Positions 9,406-18,681 are shown, counted from the stretch's first letter. The stretch: DNA of 38,709 nucleotides from Acinetobacter guillouiae CIP 63.46 (GCF_000368145.1 NZ_KB849291.1:1-38709); one strand, 5' to 3'. Made by a program: numbers and translations. The notes: generated from the letters alone by a model not told the origin.

Positions 9406-10797
9406 CTACGCTTTGGCAGTCAGTTTGACCATCATCTTGGCATAGCCGCGCACAAAGTTAGACTGCACCAACTCTGGCTCACCCAATACCTCAATATTGT
9501 CGAAGCGAAGCAATAACTCCTCCCACAGAATCCGCAACTGCATCTCGGCCAAGCGATTGCCCATACAGCGATGCACACCAAAGCCAAATGACAAATGATT
9601 GCGTGCACCTTTACGATCAATCAAAAACGCATCTGGCTGTTCAATCACCCGCTCGTCACGATTGCCCGAGGCATACCACATTAAGATCTTGTCGCCCTTA
9701 CGGATGGTTTGGCCGTGCATCTCGATGTCTTGCTTGGCGATGCGACGCATATACGCCAGTGGGGTCTGCCAGCGAATGATCTCGGACACCATATTTGGAA
9801 TCAGGCTCGGTTGGTTTTTCAGTTTGACAAACTGCTCAGGAAACAGGTTCAGCGCATATACCCCGCCGGTCATGGAGTTCCGCGTGGTGTCATTCCCACC
9901 GACAATCAGCAAGGCCAAATTGCCCAAAAACTCCATCGGACGGTGAATCAAATCCTTGGTATCGTCATTGCTCAGCATTAAGCTAATCAAATCAAATCCC
10001 ATCGGCTCACCTGCCGCTTGCTGAGCCGCCTTGGCATGCCACAGCGCGGCAAACTGCTTGGCCATATCAGCGGCGGCATTAAAAAGCACATCGTTGTCGC
10101 TAATCTCACCGCCCGTGGCTTCTGCGCTGCCCGCCAACGTATCAGACCAGTACACCAGCTTGTGCCGCTGTTCATACGGAAAATCTAACAAGGTCGCCAG
10201 CATGCGTGCGGTGATTTCTTTGGACACCCGCTCCACCCAATCAAACGGCGTATCGAGCGGCAAATCATCCAAAATCTCTTGTACCCGACTGCGGATCAGC
10301 CCTTCCATTTCTTTTAAATTTTTCGGTGCGACCACACCTTGTACCGCTTGACGCTGCACATCGTGCTTAGGCGGATCCATTGCAATAAACATTTCCACAT
10401 CCAGTCCGGCGGGCGGCTTGCCAATCACAATCACCGGTTCCGCCGAAAACAGCTCGTGGGATTTGTCCACGAACACAATATCGTCATAACGGGTAATCGA
10501 CCAAAATGCACCGAATGGACTGCTTTTTTGGTAATGAACAGGACGCTCGTCGCGTAGCCGCTTAAAGTATGACTGCCATTGATGCTGTCGATATAAAAAC
10601 GGATTGCTCATATCGATGTCTTCGAGCTTGAGCGTGGCAACATCGGGGATTGGCTTTTCTACAAAATCAGGGAACGGTTGCGCCTGTGTCACCCGTTGCT
10701 TGACCTTTTGGAACACCTGCATGCCTTTCACTTGTAAATGCATGGGTATCGGCAGCAGGGCTGAAATTTGGTTTAGTGTGGCTTGCATGTTTTTCAT
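9406..10797 (-). CDS. CYP153-family alkane hydroxylase (cytochrome P450)
   Basis: This 463-aa soluble P450 hydroxylates terminal carbons of medium-chain alkanes or related compounds. The I-helix GGNDTT (residues 300-305), the ExxR of helix K (Glu339-Arg342, EIIR) and the haem loop FGFGVHRCMG with Cys411 are all intact. The sequence pattern (AMDPPKHDVQRQAVQGVVAP, NFVRGYAKM at the C-terminus) is that of CYP153, known from Acinetobacter sp. EB104. The start at 10797 has a GAGGA ribosome site. It lies between its ferredoxin and reductase genes, forming a complete three-component system. Confidence 0.94.
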   Translation of the reverse strand: MKNMQATLNQISALLPIPMHLQVKGMQVFQKVKQRVTQAQPFPDFVEKPIPDVATLKLEDIDMSNPFLYRQHQWQSYFKRLRDERPVHYQKSSPFGAFWSITRYDDIVFVDKSHELFSAEPVIVIGKPPAGLDVEMFIAMDPPKHDVQRQAVQGVVAPKNLKEMEGLIRSRVQEILDDLPLDTPFDWVERVSKEITARMLATLLDFPYEQRHKLVYWSDTLAGSAEATGGEISDNDVLFNAAADMAKQFAALWHAKAAQQAAGEPMGFDLISLMLSNDDTKDLIHRPMEFLGNLALLIVGGNDTTRNSMTGGVYALNLFPEQFVKLKNQPSLIPNMVSEIIRWQTPLAYMRRIAKQDIEMHGQTIRKGDKILMWYASGNRDERVIEQPDAFLIDRKGARNHLSFGFGVHRCMGNRLAEMQLRILWEELLLRFDNIEVLGEPELVQSNFVRGYAKMMVKLTAKA

Positions 10798-10846
10798 GAT
10801 TCATTCCTCAATGATGATGCTTAACAGCTGTTGAAATCTGCCGTCA

Positions 10847-11167
10847 CTACATTTGAAACTCAGGCAAATGCACCACCATGCCATCCATTGCATCGGACAA
10901 TTGAATCTGGCACGCCAAACGAGACGACGCCGTACCTTCTGGTACCATCTCTAGCATGCGCGCCTCTTCGTCATTGGGCTGTCCTGTCGCCGCCAGCCAA
11001 GCACCGTCAACGATCACATGACAGGTTCCACAAGCACATTCGCCACCGCAATCTCCATCAATGCCGGATACGCCGTGATCGATAGCCAGTTGCATCAGCG
11101 ACTTGCCCGCTTCGATGTCAAGTACGGTGGCGGTACCGTCATACTCGATCAATGTAATTTGACCCAT
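10847..11167 (-). CDS. Putidaredoxin-type 2Fe-2S ferredoxin
   Basis: This 106-aa ferredoxin carries electrons from the FAD reductase to the P450. The cluster ligands are Cys40, Cys46, Cys49 and Cys86 (CGGECACGTC and RLACQ), with the spacing of putidaredoxin; Cys44 is extra and not a usual ligand. The start is the ATG at 11167, with AGGAG eight bases upstream. An open frame reaches back to 11392 but overlaps the divergent promoter and regulator start. It is the first gene of the operon. Confidence 0.94.
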   Translation of the reverse strand: MGQITLIEYDGTATVLDIEAGKSLMQLAIDHGVSGIDGDCGGECACGTCHVIVDGAWLAATGQPNDEEARMLEMVPEGTASSRLACQIQLSDAMDGMVVHLPEFQM

Positions 11168-11383
11168 TATTACTACTCCTGTGTGGTATACGGTTGCTGG
11201 TGACGCCGATGAAAATAGCCATCCCTCTTTACTCATAATAGACATGTATCCATACTGCTTACAGGTCTCTTGTTGACAATATAGGGTCATTAAAAGACGA
11301 TTATGGCGCTGTAGCCCCATCGTCGATTGCATTTTTCTAGTCGATGTTCTTTCATACTGGTCTGTTATTGAGGTGTTTGAGCC
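11168..11383. promoter_or_regulatory. Divergent promoter region of the CYP153 operon and its regulator
   Basis: These 216 bp separate the ferredoxin gene (minus) from the AraC-type regulator gene (plus) and must hold both promoters and, presumably, the regulator binding site. I see no single convincing long palindrome, in keeping with the direct-repeat sites that AraC-family proteins use. Confidence 0.55.
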
Positions 11384-12463
11384 ATGTTGCATCCAAGTCT
11401 GCTGACTGGTCTCGCCAGTACAAGTGAATCTGCTAATATCCCCTGTAGCTATACCCGTCTGATTGGCCGAGAGCTGGACTTGCAGGCGCGTGACCTACCT
11501 AAACTATTAAAATTCACCACGCTGACCGCTGAACAACTGATGCGTGACGACACGATGATCACGGCCAGCCAACAGATTCAAATCTTACAAAATAGCTTGG
11601 AGTTGTCCGCATCCGATCAGTTTGGCTTGCGTTTAGGGCAGCGGCTCACGCCGTCAACACATGGCTCGATGGGCTTTTTAATCAATAGCAGCCCGAACTT
11701 ATTGGCCGTGTTACAAGCGTTTCAAACTTTTTTGCCGACCCGTATGAGTTTGATTAGGCTCGAAACACACACCAATGCTGAGTGGACGACCTGCTTGATT
11801 TTCTTTGAGCAGACCTTGAGTCATGCAGTACATCGGCTACTGTCCGAAACTGTTGCGGTGATTTTTTCGGAATGTGCCGAATTTATTGTTGGACGACCGC
11901 TGACCGAGGCGGTGATTCAGTTTAGCCATCCCGCCCCCGATCATCATGCCTGTTACGCGGATTATCTTGCCGGTACCTATCAGTTTGATCAGCCACAACT
12001 GTCGATCCGAGTGCCGACCGAGTTGTGCTTGATTGCCAATGCATCCGCGCAGCACGATAGCTATCTGCTGGCGATGCAACAATGCGAAATGATCCTCAAC
12101 CGGCTCAAGACCCAACAACACAGCACCACCTACCAAGTGCAAAAAGCCATGCTGTCCTATCCGCTCGGGCAACTGAGTGAAGAGGATCTGGCTGCAGCCT
12201 TGTTTATGAATAAGCGTACGCTGGCCAGACGTCTGGTCAAAGAGAACACGAGTTACCGGCTGATTCGAGATCGGATTTTATCTGAGAAAGCCAGTAGTTA
12301 TTTACATGACCCTCAAATATCGGTCGAGGCAATTGCCAGCTTACTGAATTACCACGACTCTGCTAATTTTCGGCGCGCGTTTAAACGCTGGTTTGGTGTA
12401 TCACCAAGTGCTTATCGGCGAAAAATCACCCATCGGCAAGAAGAAAATGACCTGAGAGAATGA
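11384..12463 (+). CDS. AraC-family transcriptional activator
   Basis: The 359-aa protein has an N-terminal arabinose-binding-like domain of the type found in AraC/XylS regulators of the OruR/AlkR class, and a C-terminal double helix-turn-helix (about residues 260-350: ALFMNKRTLARRLVKE, and LNYHDSANFRRAFKRWFGVS). It is divergent from the CYP153 operon. By analogy with AlkR of Acinetobacter alkM, it is probably the alkane-responsive activator. The start at 11384 has an upstream GAGG. The gene is complete and shares the higher GC content of the P450 genes. Confidence 0.9.
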   Translation: MLHPSLLTGLASTSESANIPCSYTRLIGRELDLQARDLPKLLKFTTLTAEQLMRDDTMITASQQIQILQNSLELSASDQFGLRLGQRLTPSTHGSMGFLINSSPNLLAVLQAFQTFLPTRMSLIRLETHTNAEWTTCLIFFEQTLSHAVHRLLSETVAVIFSECAEFIVGRPLTEAVIQFSHPAPDHHACYADYLAGTYQFDQPQLSIRVPTELCLIANASAQHDSYLLAMQQCEMILNRLKTQQHSTTYQVQKAMLSYPLGQLSEEDLAAALFMNKRTLARRLVKENTSYRLIRDRILSEKASSYLHDPQISVEAIASLLNYHDSANFRRAFKRWFGVSPSAYRRKITHRQEENDLRE

Positions 12464-12670
12464 GGTTGTTCGTATGATTGTTAATACGTTGAAACATCAA
12501 TACGCCCTAGAAAAATACCTTAAAACGCTATGTCAGAGATGGCAATCATATGGCAGCCCTCCACTTCCAATCCGATAACCTCAACTCAACCCAACGCTTG
12601 CAACCCGCTGTGAACTCTGTAGAGGTTTTAATTCCCATTGCAGCCCATCCACCGTCAATGTCTTCAGTTA
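12464..12670. other. Spacer between the regulator gene and a transposon end, with a possible truncated ORF
   Basis: These 207 bp run from the AraC gene to a terminal repeat. An ATG at 12550 opens a frame (MAALHFQSDNLNSTQRLQPA...) that stays open to the transposon boundary. It may be the 5' end of a gene cut by the insertion, but there is no ribosome site and no recognisable family. The base composition resembles that of the CYP153 segment. Confidence 0.3.
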
Positions 12671-13044
12671 GGGGTCGTCTCAGGAAACGGAAAATATAGC
12701 ACGCTAAGGATTTTCACTCCGACTTCTTTTAACGATATCCAACACGGTATTTTTGCTTAGATTGACCAGCCGACCGACTTGTCGATAAGAGTGTCCAGCA
12801 GACACCAACTCCAACACTTTAGGTGCCAGACGATCTGACTTGGTACGTTGACCAGGACGACGACCAAACACAACGCCACGCGCTTGTGCCGCTGCTACAC
12901 CAGAGCGCACACGTTCACGTAGTAAATCTCCCTCAAACTCTGCTAATGCAGACATCACAGAAGCCATGAGCTTTCCCTGAGATGTGGAAAGGTCAAACTG
13001 CAAACCTGTTTGTGCCACCAGAGATACCCCGAAATGCCCAAGAT
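12671..13044. mobile_element. 374-bp fragment of the same transposon (IRtnpR end)
   Basis: This is a third, partial copy of the transposon: the terminal repeat 12671-12709 plus the C-terminal part of tnpR. It equals 16739-17112 in inverted orientation and is direct with respect to the left copy (window positions 1-95 match 12950-13044). It stops abruptly at 13044, where an IS21-family end begins. Confidence 0.93.
12704..13044 (-). pseudogene. tnpR: C-terminal fragment of the resolvase gene tnpR
   Basis: It encodes about the last 112 residues of TnpR (LGHFGVSLVAQTGLQF to KRSRSENP), including LAEFEGDLLRERVRSG and the C-terminal helix-turn-helix. The catalytic serine is missing because the gene is interrupted at 13044 by an IS21-family end. 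An apparent ATG in the insertion sequence gives a fused frame, but this is accidental. Confidence 0.9.
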
Positions 13045-13376
13045 TGTTGACGCTCACTTAATATTGACCAGCGATGCTCGTTGAATATTGACCAGGCATT
13101 TAAGCAATGTAGCGTACTACACTGCTGTGGATAAATCGATCAATTGCTGTTGCTTTTTCTTCACTGATCGACGGTTAAAATAACTCTCCTTTCTCTGCTT
13201 CTCGTTTCTTTATACGCTGCTTGGCTTCCTCCGTGCTTTGCTTAAAACGATAGGATTCATTACCCGTTTCGATGATATGGCAATGATGAGTCAGTCGATC
13301 CAGCAGTGCAGTCGTCAACTTAGCATCACCAAATACATTGCTCCATTCCGAGAAGCTCAAGTTCGTCGTAATGATA
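13045..13376. mobile_element. IS21-family element remnant
   Basis: It begins with TGTTGAC and two spaced TATTGACCAG repeats, the multiple terminal repeats typical of IS21 elements. The 3' part of istB follows, and it is then cut by the complete transposon at 13377. The remaining istB and istA do not appear on the far side of that transposon, so the element was lost by deletion or rearrangement. Confidence 0.82.
13175..13376 (-). pseudogene. istB: 3' fragment of istB (IS21 transposition helper ATPase)
   Basis: The frame encodes [20 protein letters not shown] and [19 protein letters not shown], the C-terminal signature of IstB/DnaC-like ATPases, and ends EKGELF. The Walker A and B regions are missing because the transposon end replaces the 5' part. 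The longer frame back to 13453 reads through the terminal repeat and is not a real start. Confidence 0.88.
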
Positions 13377-13415
13377 GGGGTCGTCTCAGGAAACGGAAAA
13401 TATAGCACGCTAAGG
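13377..13415. repeat. Terminal inverted repeat, tnpA side (right copy)
   Basis: Perfect 39-bp copy of the terminal repeat, directly abutting the istB fragment. The last codons and stop of tnpA overlap it. Confidence 0.95.
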
Positions 13416-16376
13416 TTTTTCAATTGCGCGCAATGGCCTAAATTTTCCACCACCTATCTTGGCTTTGCTTCGCCATAGATAATCCCCAGTTAAATTGATG
13501 TGCTCCCACCCCAGCGGTGACAGATATTGCAGCAAGGTATCATCGACTGTGCGACCATGCCCTCGTAGGGCGTTAGTCGCTCTCTCTAAATAAACCGTGT
13601 TCCACAATACAATGGCGGCGGTCACTAGATTCAAGCCACTGGCTCGATAACGCTGTTGCTCAAAGCTTCGATCTCGAATCTCACCCAATCGATAAAAGAA
13701 AACGGCGCGCGCTAATGCATTACGGGCTTCACCTTTATTTAATCCAGCTTGAACCCGACGGCGTAGTTCTACGCTTTGCAACCAATCCAAGATAAACAGT
13801 GTGCGCTCAATACGCCCCAGCTCTCGTAATGCCAATGCCAAACCATTCTGTCGTGGATAACTACCGAGTTTACGTAGCATTAGCGACGCTGTGACAGTCC
13901 CTTGCTTGATTGATGCGGCCAGACGCAAAATATCGTCCCAATGAGTACGAATCTGTTTGATATTCAGTGTGCCGCCAATCATGGGTTTAAGTGCGGCATA
14001 GTCTATGTCTGACTTTGGAATATAGAGTTTCGTATCGCCCAGATCACGAATTCGTGGTGCAAATCGAAACCCTAGCATGTGCATGAGTGCAAAAACATGG
14101 TCGGTGAATCCAGCCGTATCGGTGTAGTGTTCCTCGATGCGTAAATCAGACTCGTGATACAGCAGCCCATCAAGAACATAGGTTGAATCACGAACGCCCA
14201 CATTGATCAGCTTACTGCTAAATGGTGCGTATTGATCAGAAATGTGTGTATAAAATAACCTTCCAGGCTCTGCGCCATATTTTGGATTGATATGTCCTGT
14301 ACTTTCAGCTCTGCCACCTGCGCGGAAGCGTTGGCCATCTGATGAGGAGGTAGTGCCATCTCCCCAGTTTTCAGCGAAAGGTTGTTTCAATTGAGCATTC
14401 ACCAATTCGGCCAATGCCGTTGAATAAGTTTCATCACGGATATGCCAAGCCTGTAGCCATGAGAGTTTGGCATAAGTTGTACCAGGACATGATTCGGCCA
14501 TTTTCGTCAGCCCTAAATTAATTGCATCAGCCAGTATGGTCGTGAGCAATAACGCTTTATCCTTCGCAGTGTCATCCGTTTTCAAATGAGTGAAGTGTCG
14601 AGTAAAGCCTGTCCATTCATCGACCTCCATTAATAATTCGGTGATCTTGATATGTGGTAACAGCATTGCTGTTTGGTCAATTAAAGTTTGGGCTGTATCA
14701 GGAGCCACGGCATCGAGAGGTGTTATTTTTAGACCAGATTGATTGATCATCGCATCAGGCAAATCGTTGGTCGCTGCCATGCGATTAATGATTGCTAATT
14801 TCTGCTCCAATAGTGAAAGGCGACTTTGCAAATATAGATCACAATCAGTAGTAATGGTTAGAGGTAACTCATTGGACTGTTTTAGCTGATTAAATTTATC
14901 AGCAGTCACTAAATACTCATCGAAGTCTTTGAATTGGCGAGAGCCTTGTACCCAGAGATCCCCAGCCCGTAGCGAGTTTTTAAGTTCAGATAACACACAT
15001 ATTTCGTAATAGCGGCGATCAATACCATCATCGGTAAAGACTAGTCTTGCCCACCGTTTTTTGATAAACGCTATTGGAGCATTAGAGGGGATTTTTCGTG
15101 TATTATCAACATTCATGCTGCGGAGCAACTCTACAGCGGCAAGCATATCTTTTGCTGCTGGGGCAGCACGCAATTTAAGTATGGCAAGAAGTTCTGGCGC
15201 GTAACGGCGTAAAGTTGCATAGCTCTCGCCAATTCGTGGTAAAAAATCAAAGTCTTCGGGTTGCGCCAGTTTTTCTGCCTCAGTAATACTTGCTGCAAAA
15301 GCATCCCATGAAATAACAGTTTCGATGGCGGCAAACGGATCACTGCCATTTTGCTTGGCATCTAGCAAGGCTTTCCCGATAAGCCCATACAAACGCACTT
15401 TGTCGTTGATCGCTTTACCTGATGATTGAAATTGTTGCTGGTGTTTATTTTTTGCGATAGCAAATAGCTTTCCAATAATGCGATCATGCAGGTCAATAAT
15501 TTCGTCGGTGATCGTGGCCATACTCTCCACAACGATTGCTACCAAAGTGGCATATCGACGTTGAGATTCAAATCTGGCCAAATCAGCAGGAGTCATTTGC
15601 CCACCTTCGCGAGCAATTTTCAGTAAGCGATTTTGATGAACGTGTTTTCCAATGTCTTCAGGTAGATCGATGGCTTGTAAGCACTTCAGCCGCTCAATGT
15701 GCTCAAGCATGTACTTTGAGTTTGGTTTAGCTGGTGACTGTCTAAGCCACCCCAATATTGTCAGTTTGCTGCCCTCTTTACGGTTCAGCAAAGCATCTAT
15801 ATTTTGACGATGAGTTTCTGAAAGTGAGCTCGTCAAAGCAGTATAAATTATGCGGTTGGCAGATGTGATTGCTTCTGCGCAAATACTATCAATTGCATTT
15901 ATAGCTGGCAAAAGGACTGATTTTTGTCGTAAATTTTCAACGAGAGTTGTGGCTAAAATAAGACCTTTATCTGTCTGAAGGGACAAATCCACCATCATAT
16001 TGACCGATTGCCGATAGTCACTCAAGGTGAATAGTTTGAACCCAAAAACTTTTTTCAATTCGGCAATATGTTCTCGTCTTGTTTGCTCGCGCTGACCATA
16101 ATCATTCCAGCAGTCCACTGATATACTAAGTTGAGCAGCCATCATGAAAAGTAAGGGTTTGAATGGTTCGTCGTTAATACCCAATATCACTCCAGGGTAA
16201 CGCATGTAGCAAAGTTGAATTGCAAAGCCTAGCTTGTTGGATGCCCCTCGATGTTGATGGACTATGGATTTATCAGAATCACTCAGAGTGTAATGCTGAA
16301 GCATAAAAGCTCTATCATCTGGAATTTCGAACAGGCTTCCCAATTCCGTGGACGACAAAATAGAATGGCGCGGCAT
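13410..16376 (-). CDS. tnpA: Tn3-family transposase TnpA (Tn21 subgroup), right copy
   Basis: This 988-aa transposase is identical in sequence to the product of 458-3424 and so carries the same catalytic Asp680, Asp753 and Glu883. It is in inverted orientation to that copy. With the complete TnpR and both terminal repeats present, this copy could be transposition-competent. Two identical transposases about 13 kb apart make the intervening catabolic DNA prone to inversion and mobilisation. Confidence 0.96.
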   Translation of the reverse strand: MPRHSILSSTELGSLFEIPDDRAFMLQHYTLSDSDKSIVHQHRGASNKLGFAIQLCYMRYPGVILGINDEPFKPLLFMMAAQLSISVDCWNDYGQREQTRREHIAELKKVFGFKLFTLSDYRQSVNMMVDLSLQTDKGLILATTLVENLRQKSVLLPAINAIDSICAEAITSANRIIYTALTSSLSETHRQNIDALLNRKEGSKLTILGWLRQSPAKPNSKYMLEHIERLKCLQAIDLPEDIGKHVHQNRLLKIAREGGQMTPADLARFESQRRYATLVAIVVESMATITDEIIDLHDRIIGKLFAIAKNKHQQQFQSSGKAINDKVRLYGLIGKALLDAKQNGSDPFAAIETVISWDAFAASITEAEKLAQPEDFDFLPRIGESYATLRRYAPELLAILKLRAAPAAKDMLAAVELLRSMNVDNTRKIPSNAPIAFIKKRWARLVFTDDGIDRRYYEICVLSELKNSLRAGDLWVQGSRQFKDFDEYLVTADKFNQLKQSNELPLTITTDCDLYLQSRLSLLEQKLAIINRMAATNDLPDAMINQSGLKITPLDAVAPDTAQTLIDQTAMLLPHIKITELLMEVDEWTGFTRHFTHLKTDDTAKDKALLLTTILADAINLGLTKMAESCPGTTYAKLSWLQAWHIRDETYSTALAELVNAQLKQPFAENWGDGTTSSSDGQRFRAGGRAESTGHINPKYGAEPGRLFYTHISDQYAPFSSKLINVGVRDSTYVLDGLLYHESDLRIEEHYTDTAGFTDHVFALMHMLGFRFAPRIRDLGDTKLYIPKSDIDYAALKPMIGGTLNIKQIRTHWDDILRLAASIKQGTVTASLMLRKLGSYPRQNGLALALRELGRIERTLFILDWLQSVELRRRVQAGLNKGEARNALARAVFFYRLGEIRDRSFEQQRYRASGLNLVTAAIVLWNTVYLERATNALRGHGRTVDDTLLQYLSPLGWEHINLTGDYLWRSKAKIGGGKFRPLRAIEKP

Positions 16377-16470
16377 GGCTCATTAGTCCCAAATAAACTA
16401 AACTATTAAAGGTACATTATTTTGTACCGCCACGCTTAGCTTTGCGCTGCAATTTCGCAAGGAGGTTCAA
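16377..16470. promoter_or_regulatory. Divergent tnpA/tnpR promoter and presumed res site (right copy)
   Basis: Same 94-bp interval as in the left copy. The palindrome GGTACA-6 bp-TGTACC lies at 16411-16428, and AAGGAGG, the ribosome site of tnpR, at 16459-16465. Its role as res is inferred from its location. Confidence 0.5.
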
Positions 16471-17079
16471 TTGGGACAGAATGCGGCCATTTATTGCCGA
16501 GTATCAACGAACGATCAGTCCTGCGAACGACAGGAATATGACCTACGTGCCTACGCCAATCGTTGCGGCTACGATGTTGTCGGTGTTTGGAAAGAAACTG
16601 CATCAGGCAGTAAGGATGAGAGATTGCAAAGAAAATACTTGATGACCATGGCGCAATCTCGTGAAATCGATGCCATCTTGGTGACGGAATTGACACGCTG
16701 GGGCAGAAGCACCGTGGATCTCGTACAGTCATTACAAGATCTTGGGCATTTCGGGGTATCTCTGGTGGCACAAACAGGTTTGCAGTTTGACCTTTCCACA
16801 TCTCAGGGAAAGCTCATGGCTTCTGTGATGTCTGCATTAGCAGAGTTTGAGGGAGATTTACTACGTGAACGTGTGCGCTCTGGTGTAGCAGCGGCACAAG
16901 CGCGGGGCGTTGTGTTTGGTCGTCGTCCTGGTCAACGTACCAAGTCAGATCGTCTGGCACCTAAAGTGTTGGAGTTGGTGTCTGCTGGACACTCTTATCG
17001 ACAAGTCGGTCGGCTGGTCAATCTAAGCAAAAATACCGTGTTGGATATCGTTAAAAGAAGTCGGAGTGAAAATCCTTAG
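16471..17079 (+). CDS. tnpR: Serine resolvase TnpR
   Basis: This 202-aa serine recombinase resolves transposition cointegrates at res. The catalytic domain starts with AAIYCRVSTNDQSCERQEYD (nucleophile Ser12), followed by LVTELTRWGRS, GKLMASVMSALAEFEGDLLR, and a C-terminal helix-turn-helix (SYRQVGRLVNLSKNTVLDI). The start is TTG at 16471, six bases after AAGGAGG. It is divergent from tnpA. Its sequence is clearly different from the 186-aa Tn21 resolvase, whose gene runs in the same direction as tnpA, so the element is a hybrid of Tn21-type transposase and a different resolution module. Confidence 0.92.
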   Translation: MGQNAAIYCRVSTNDQSCERQEYDLRAYANRCGYDVVGVWKETASGSKDERLQRKYLMTMAQSREIDAILVTELTRWGRSTVDLVQSLQDLGHFGVSLVAQTGLQFDLSTSQGKLMASVMSALAEFEGDLLRERVRSGVAAAQARGVVFGRRPGQRTKSDRLAPKVLELVSAGHSYRQVGRLVNLSKNTVLDIVKRSRSENP

Positions 17080-17112
17080 CGTGCTATATTTTCCGTTTCC
17101 TGAGACGACCCC
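17074..17112. repeat. Terminal inverted repeat, tnpR side (right copy)
   Basis: Perfect 39-bp inverted copy of 13377-13415. It directly joins the truncated umuC reading frame. Confidence 0.95.
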
Positions 17113-18221
17113 AAATTAAAGAGCTGATCAAACAACATAACATTCAGGTGCTATCCAGTAATTTCTCCTTATATGGCGAAATGTCCAAGCGCTTTATGGA
17201 GCTGCTTGGGGACTATGTTGCACCAGGAGATCAAGAGGTCTATTCCATTGATGAATGCTTTCTGAAGCTCACAGCTTACGAGCATCTATTTGACCTGACT
17301 GTATATGCTCAAGACATGAGGGCTAAGGCTTGGCGTTGGTTAGGCCTACCCTGCTGTATTGGAATTGGTCGCTCTAAAACCGAAGCCAAGATTGCCAATC
17401 ATCTCGCCAAGAAAAACAAGTTCTTCAATGGGGTCTGTAATCTGGCCCATATGGACCCATGCTCTACAGAAACGCTACTCGCGCAGGTTGATGTGTCTGA
17501 GGTTTGGGGCGTAGGCAGACAGAACTGTAAGAAGCTCAATACTATGGGTGTTCAATCTGTGCTGGATCTGATCAATGCCAATCCTAAAGAAATCAAAAAG
17601 CAGTTTAGTATCGTGATGGAAAAGACGGTGCTTGAGCTACAGGGCCTTTCTTGTATTGACCTTAGTGATGATACTGTAGCGAAGAAGCAAATCATCAGCA
17701 GCCGTTCATATGGCAACCCAGTGTATGAAATGGATGACATTAAAGCTTCGGTTCGGCTTTATGTGGCCAGAGCCGTGAAACGAATGCGGGAAGATGGCTC
17801 AATCTGCAAGATGATCGGCGTGTATATCCAAACCAGTCGCTTTGATAATACAGAGCGCTACTCGCCTTACATCGTCGTTCAAATGCATGAGCATACGGAT
17901 GATCTACTGCTCATCACCAAGGCCGCGATGAAAGGCATCGATCAGATATTTAAGAAAGGCTTTAAGTATAAAAAGGCGGGAATCGTGCTGCTCGAAATTA
18001 CAGATCAATCCAAGTTTGTGCCCGATCTATTCACGGACTATTCACATAAGCAAGAGCGAGAAAGGCTTTCAGATGCCATCGAAGCCATCAGTGAACGGTT
18101 TGGGAAGAATCTCGTCACGCTAGGCATTGCCAACAATAAAGAAGCCACATGGCACATGAATCAAAACCTTAGATCACCTTCGTATTTAACCAAATGGTCT
18201 GACTTACCAAGAGTAGGATAA
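17113..18221 (+). pseudogene. umuC: umuC (DNA polymerase V catalytic subunit), 5' end lost
   Basis: The Y-family frame starts at the transposon boundary (IKELIKQHNIQVLSSNFSLY) and continues to a normal C-terminus. The active-site SIDECF, the fingers and the helix-hairpin-helix region (GIGRSKTEAKIANHLAKKN) are present. Compared with UmuC of about 420 aa, roughly the first 57 residues are missing, including the first metal-binding aspartate. A GTG at 17148 could start a 357-aa protein, but without that aspartate it should be inactive as a polymerase. No umuD partner and no LexA-like site remain in the window. Confidence 0.9.
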
Positions 18222-18225
18222 AAAC

Positions 18226-18444
18226 ATGCACTTATTTAAATTAACTGACGAACAACTCGCACAAATTCTTATCCCGAAACGATTTGTACCACCTACTCCA
18301 CCTGAACATGAAGGCAAGAATATGGTCTATGTATTTGATAGTGAGGATAAGTTTGAACTGACTTATGATGAGCTGGTGGAAATCATTAGCAAAGCTAGAA
18401 TGGCTGGTCCGAAGTTGATACCTGTCTTAGGCACCGTGAATTAA
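18226..18444 (+). CDS. Hypothetical 72-aa protein downstream of umuC
   Basis: It starts four bases after the umuC stop, so the two were probably cotranscribed. The product is short and soluble, with no membrane segment: MHLFKLTDEQLAQILIPKR, then a proline-rich turn and an acidic helix (LTYDELVEIISKARMAG). I do not recognise the family. Its tight coupling to umuC argues that it is real. Confidence 0.6.
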   Translation: MHLFKLTDEQLAQILIPKRFVPPTPPEHEGKNMVYVFDSEDKFELTYDELVEIISKARMAGPKLIPVLGTVN

Positions 18445-18681
18445 ATTGTGCAGTGTTCGCACGCCACTTGAAACATAACTTGATTGGAAATGAATTTGGG
18501 CTGAGAAAAATTCAGTTCAAATTTAACCTGACGGGCACACTAAAAAATGGGTAATTGTCAGATCGAGTTTGGACTACAACACTTTAGCTCAGCGATTTAC
18601 CAATTTACACTAGTGTCTAAAATCCAGTGACGAAACTGTGATGCTAAAGCTTTTAAATTTCCCCTTTTTAAGATGCTTAGG
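18445..18681. other. Intergenic boundary between umuC unit and recombinase operon
   Basis: These 237 bp hold no gene. An imperfect hairpin (GAATTTGGGCTGAG with TTCAGTTCAAATTT) lies near 18488-18524, and a 10-bp palindrome ACACTAGTGT near 18607-18616. The boundary of the accessory island should fall here, but I see no definable attachment site. Confidence 0.4.

Larger units (their letters stand above)
13377..17112. mobile_element. Complete Tn21-like Tn3-family cryptic transposon (3736 bp)
   Basis: It is bounded by perfect 39-bp inverted repeats at 13377-13415 and 17074-17112 and carries only tnpA and the divergent tnpR, with no passenger genes. The flanking pentanucleotides are TGATA on the left and AAATT on the right, so there is no target duplication. 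The flanks are unrelated genes (istB and umuC). It has therefore taken part in recombination after insertion. Confidence 0.93.

Noticed and set aside
12704-13057. A 117-aa protein starting with MSVNNLGHFG
   Set aside because: The first residues come from the IS21 end joined to a tnpR fragment; the catalytic domain is missing, so it is a pseudogene fragment.
13175-13453. A 92-aa protein starting in the transposon end
   Set aside because: The N-terminal 26 residues are a read-through of the terminal repeat and tnpA antisense; only the istB tail is real.
17148-18221. UmuC as an intact gene starting at the GTG
   Set aside because: The frame is already open at the transposon boundary and continues the family sequence; the GTG is internal and the essential N-terminus is missing.
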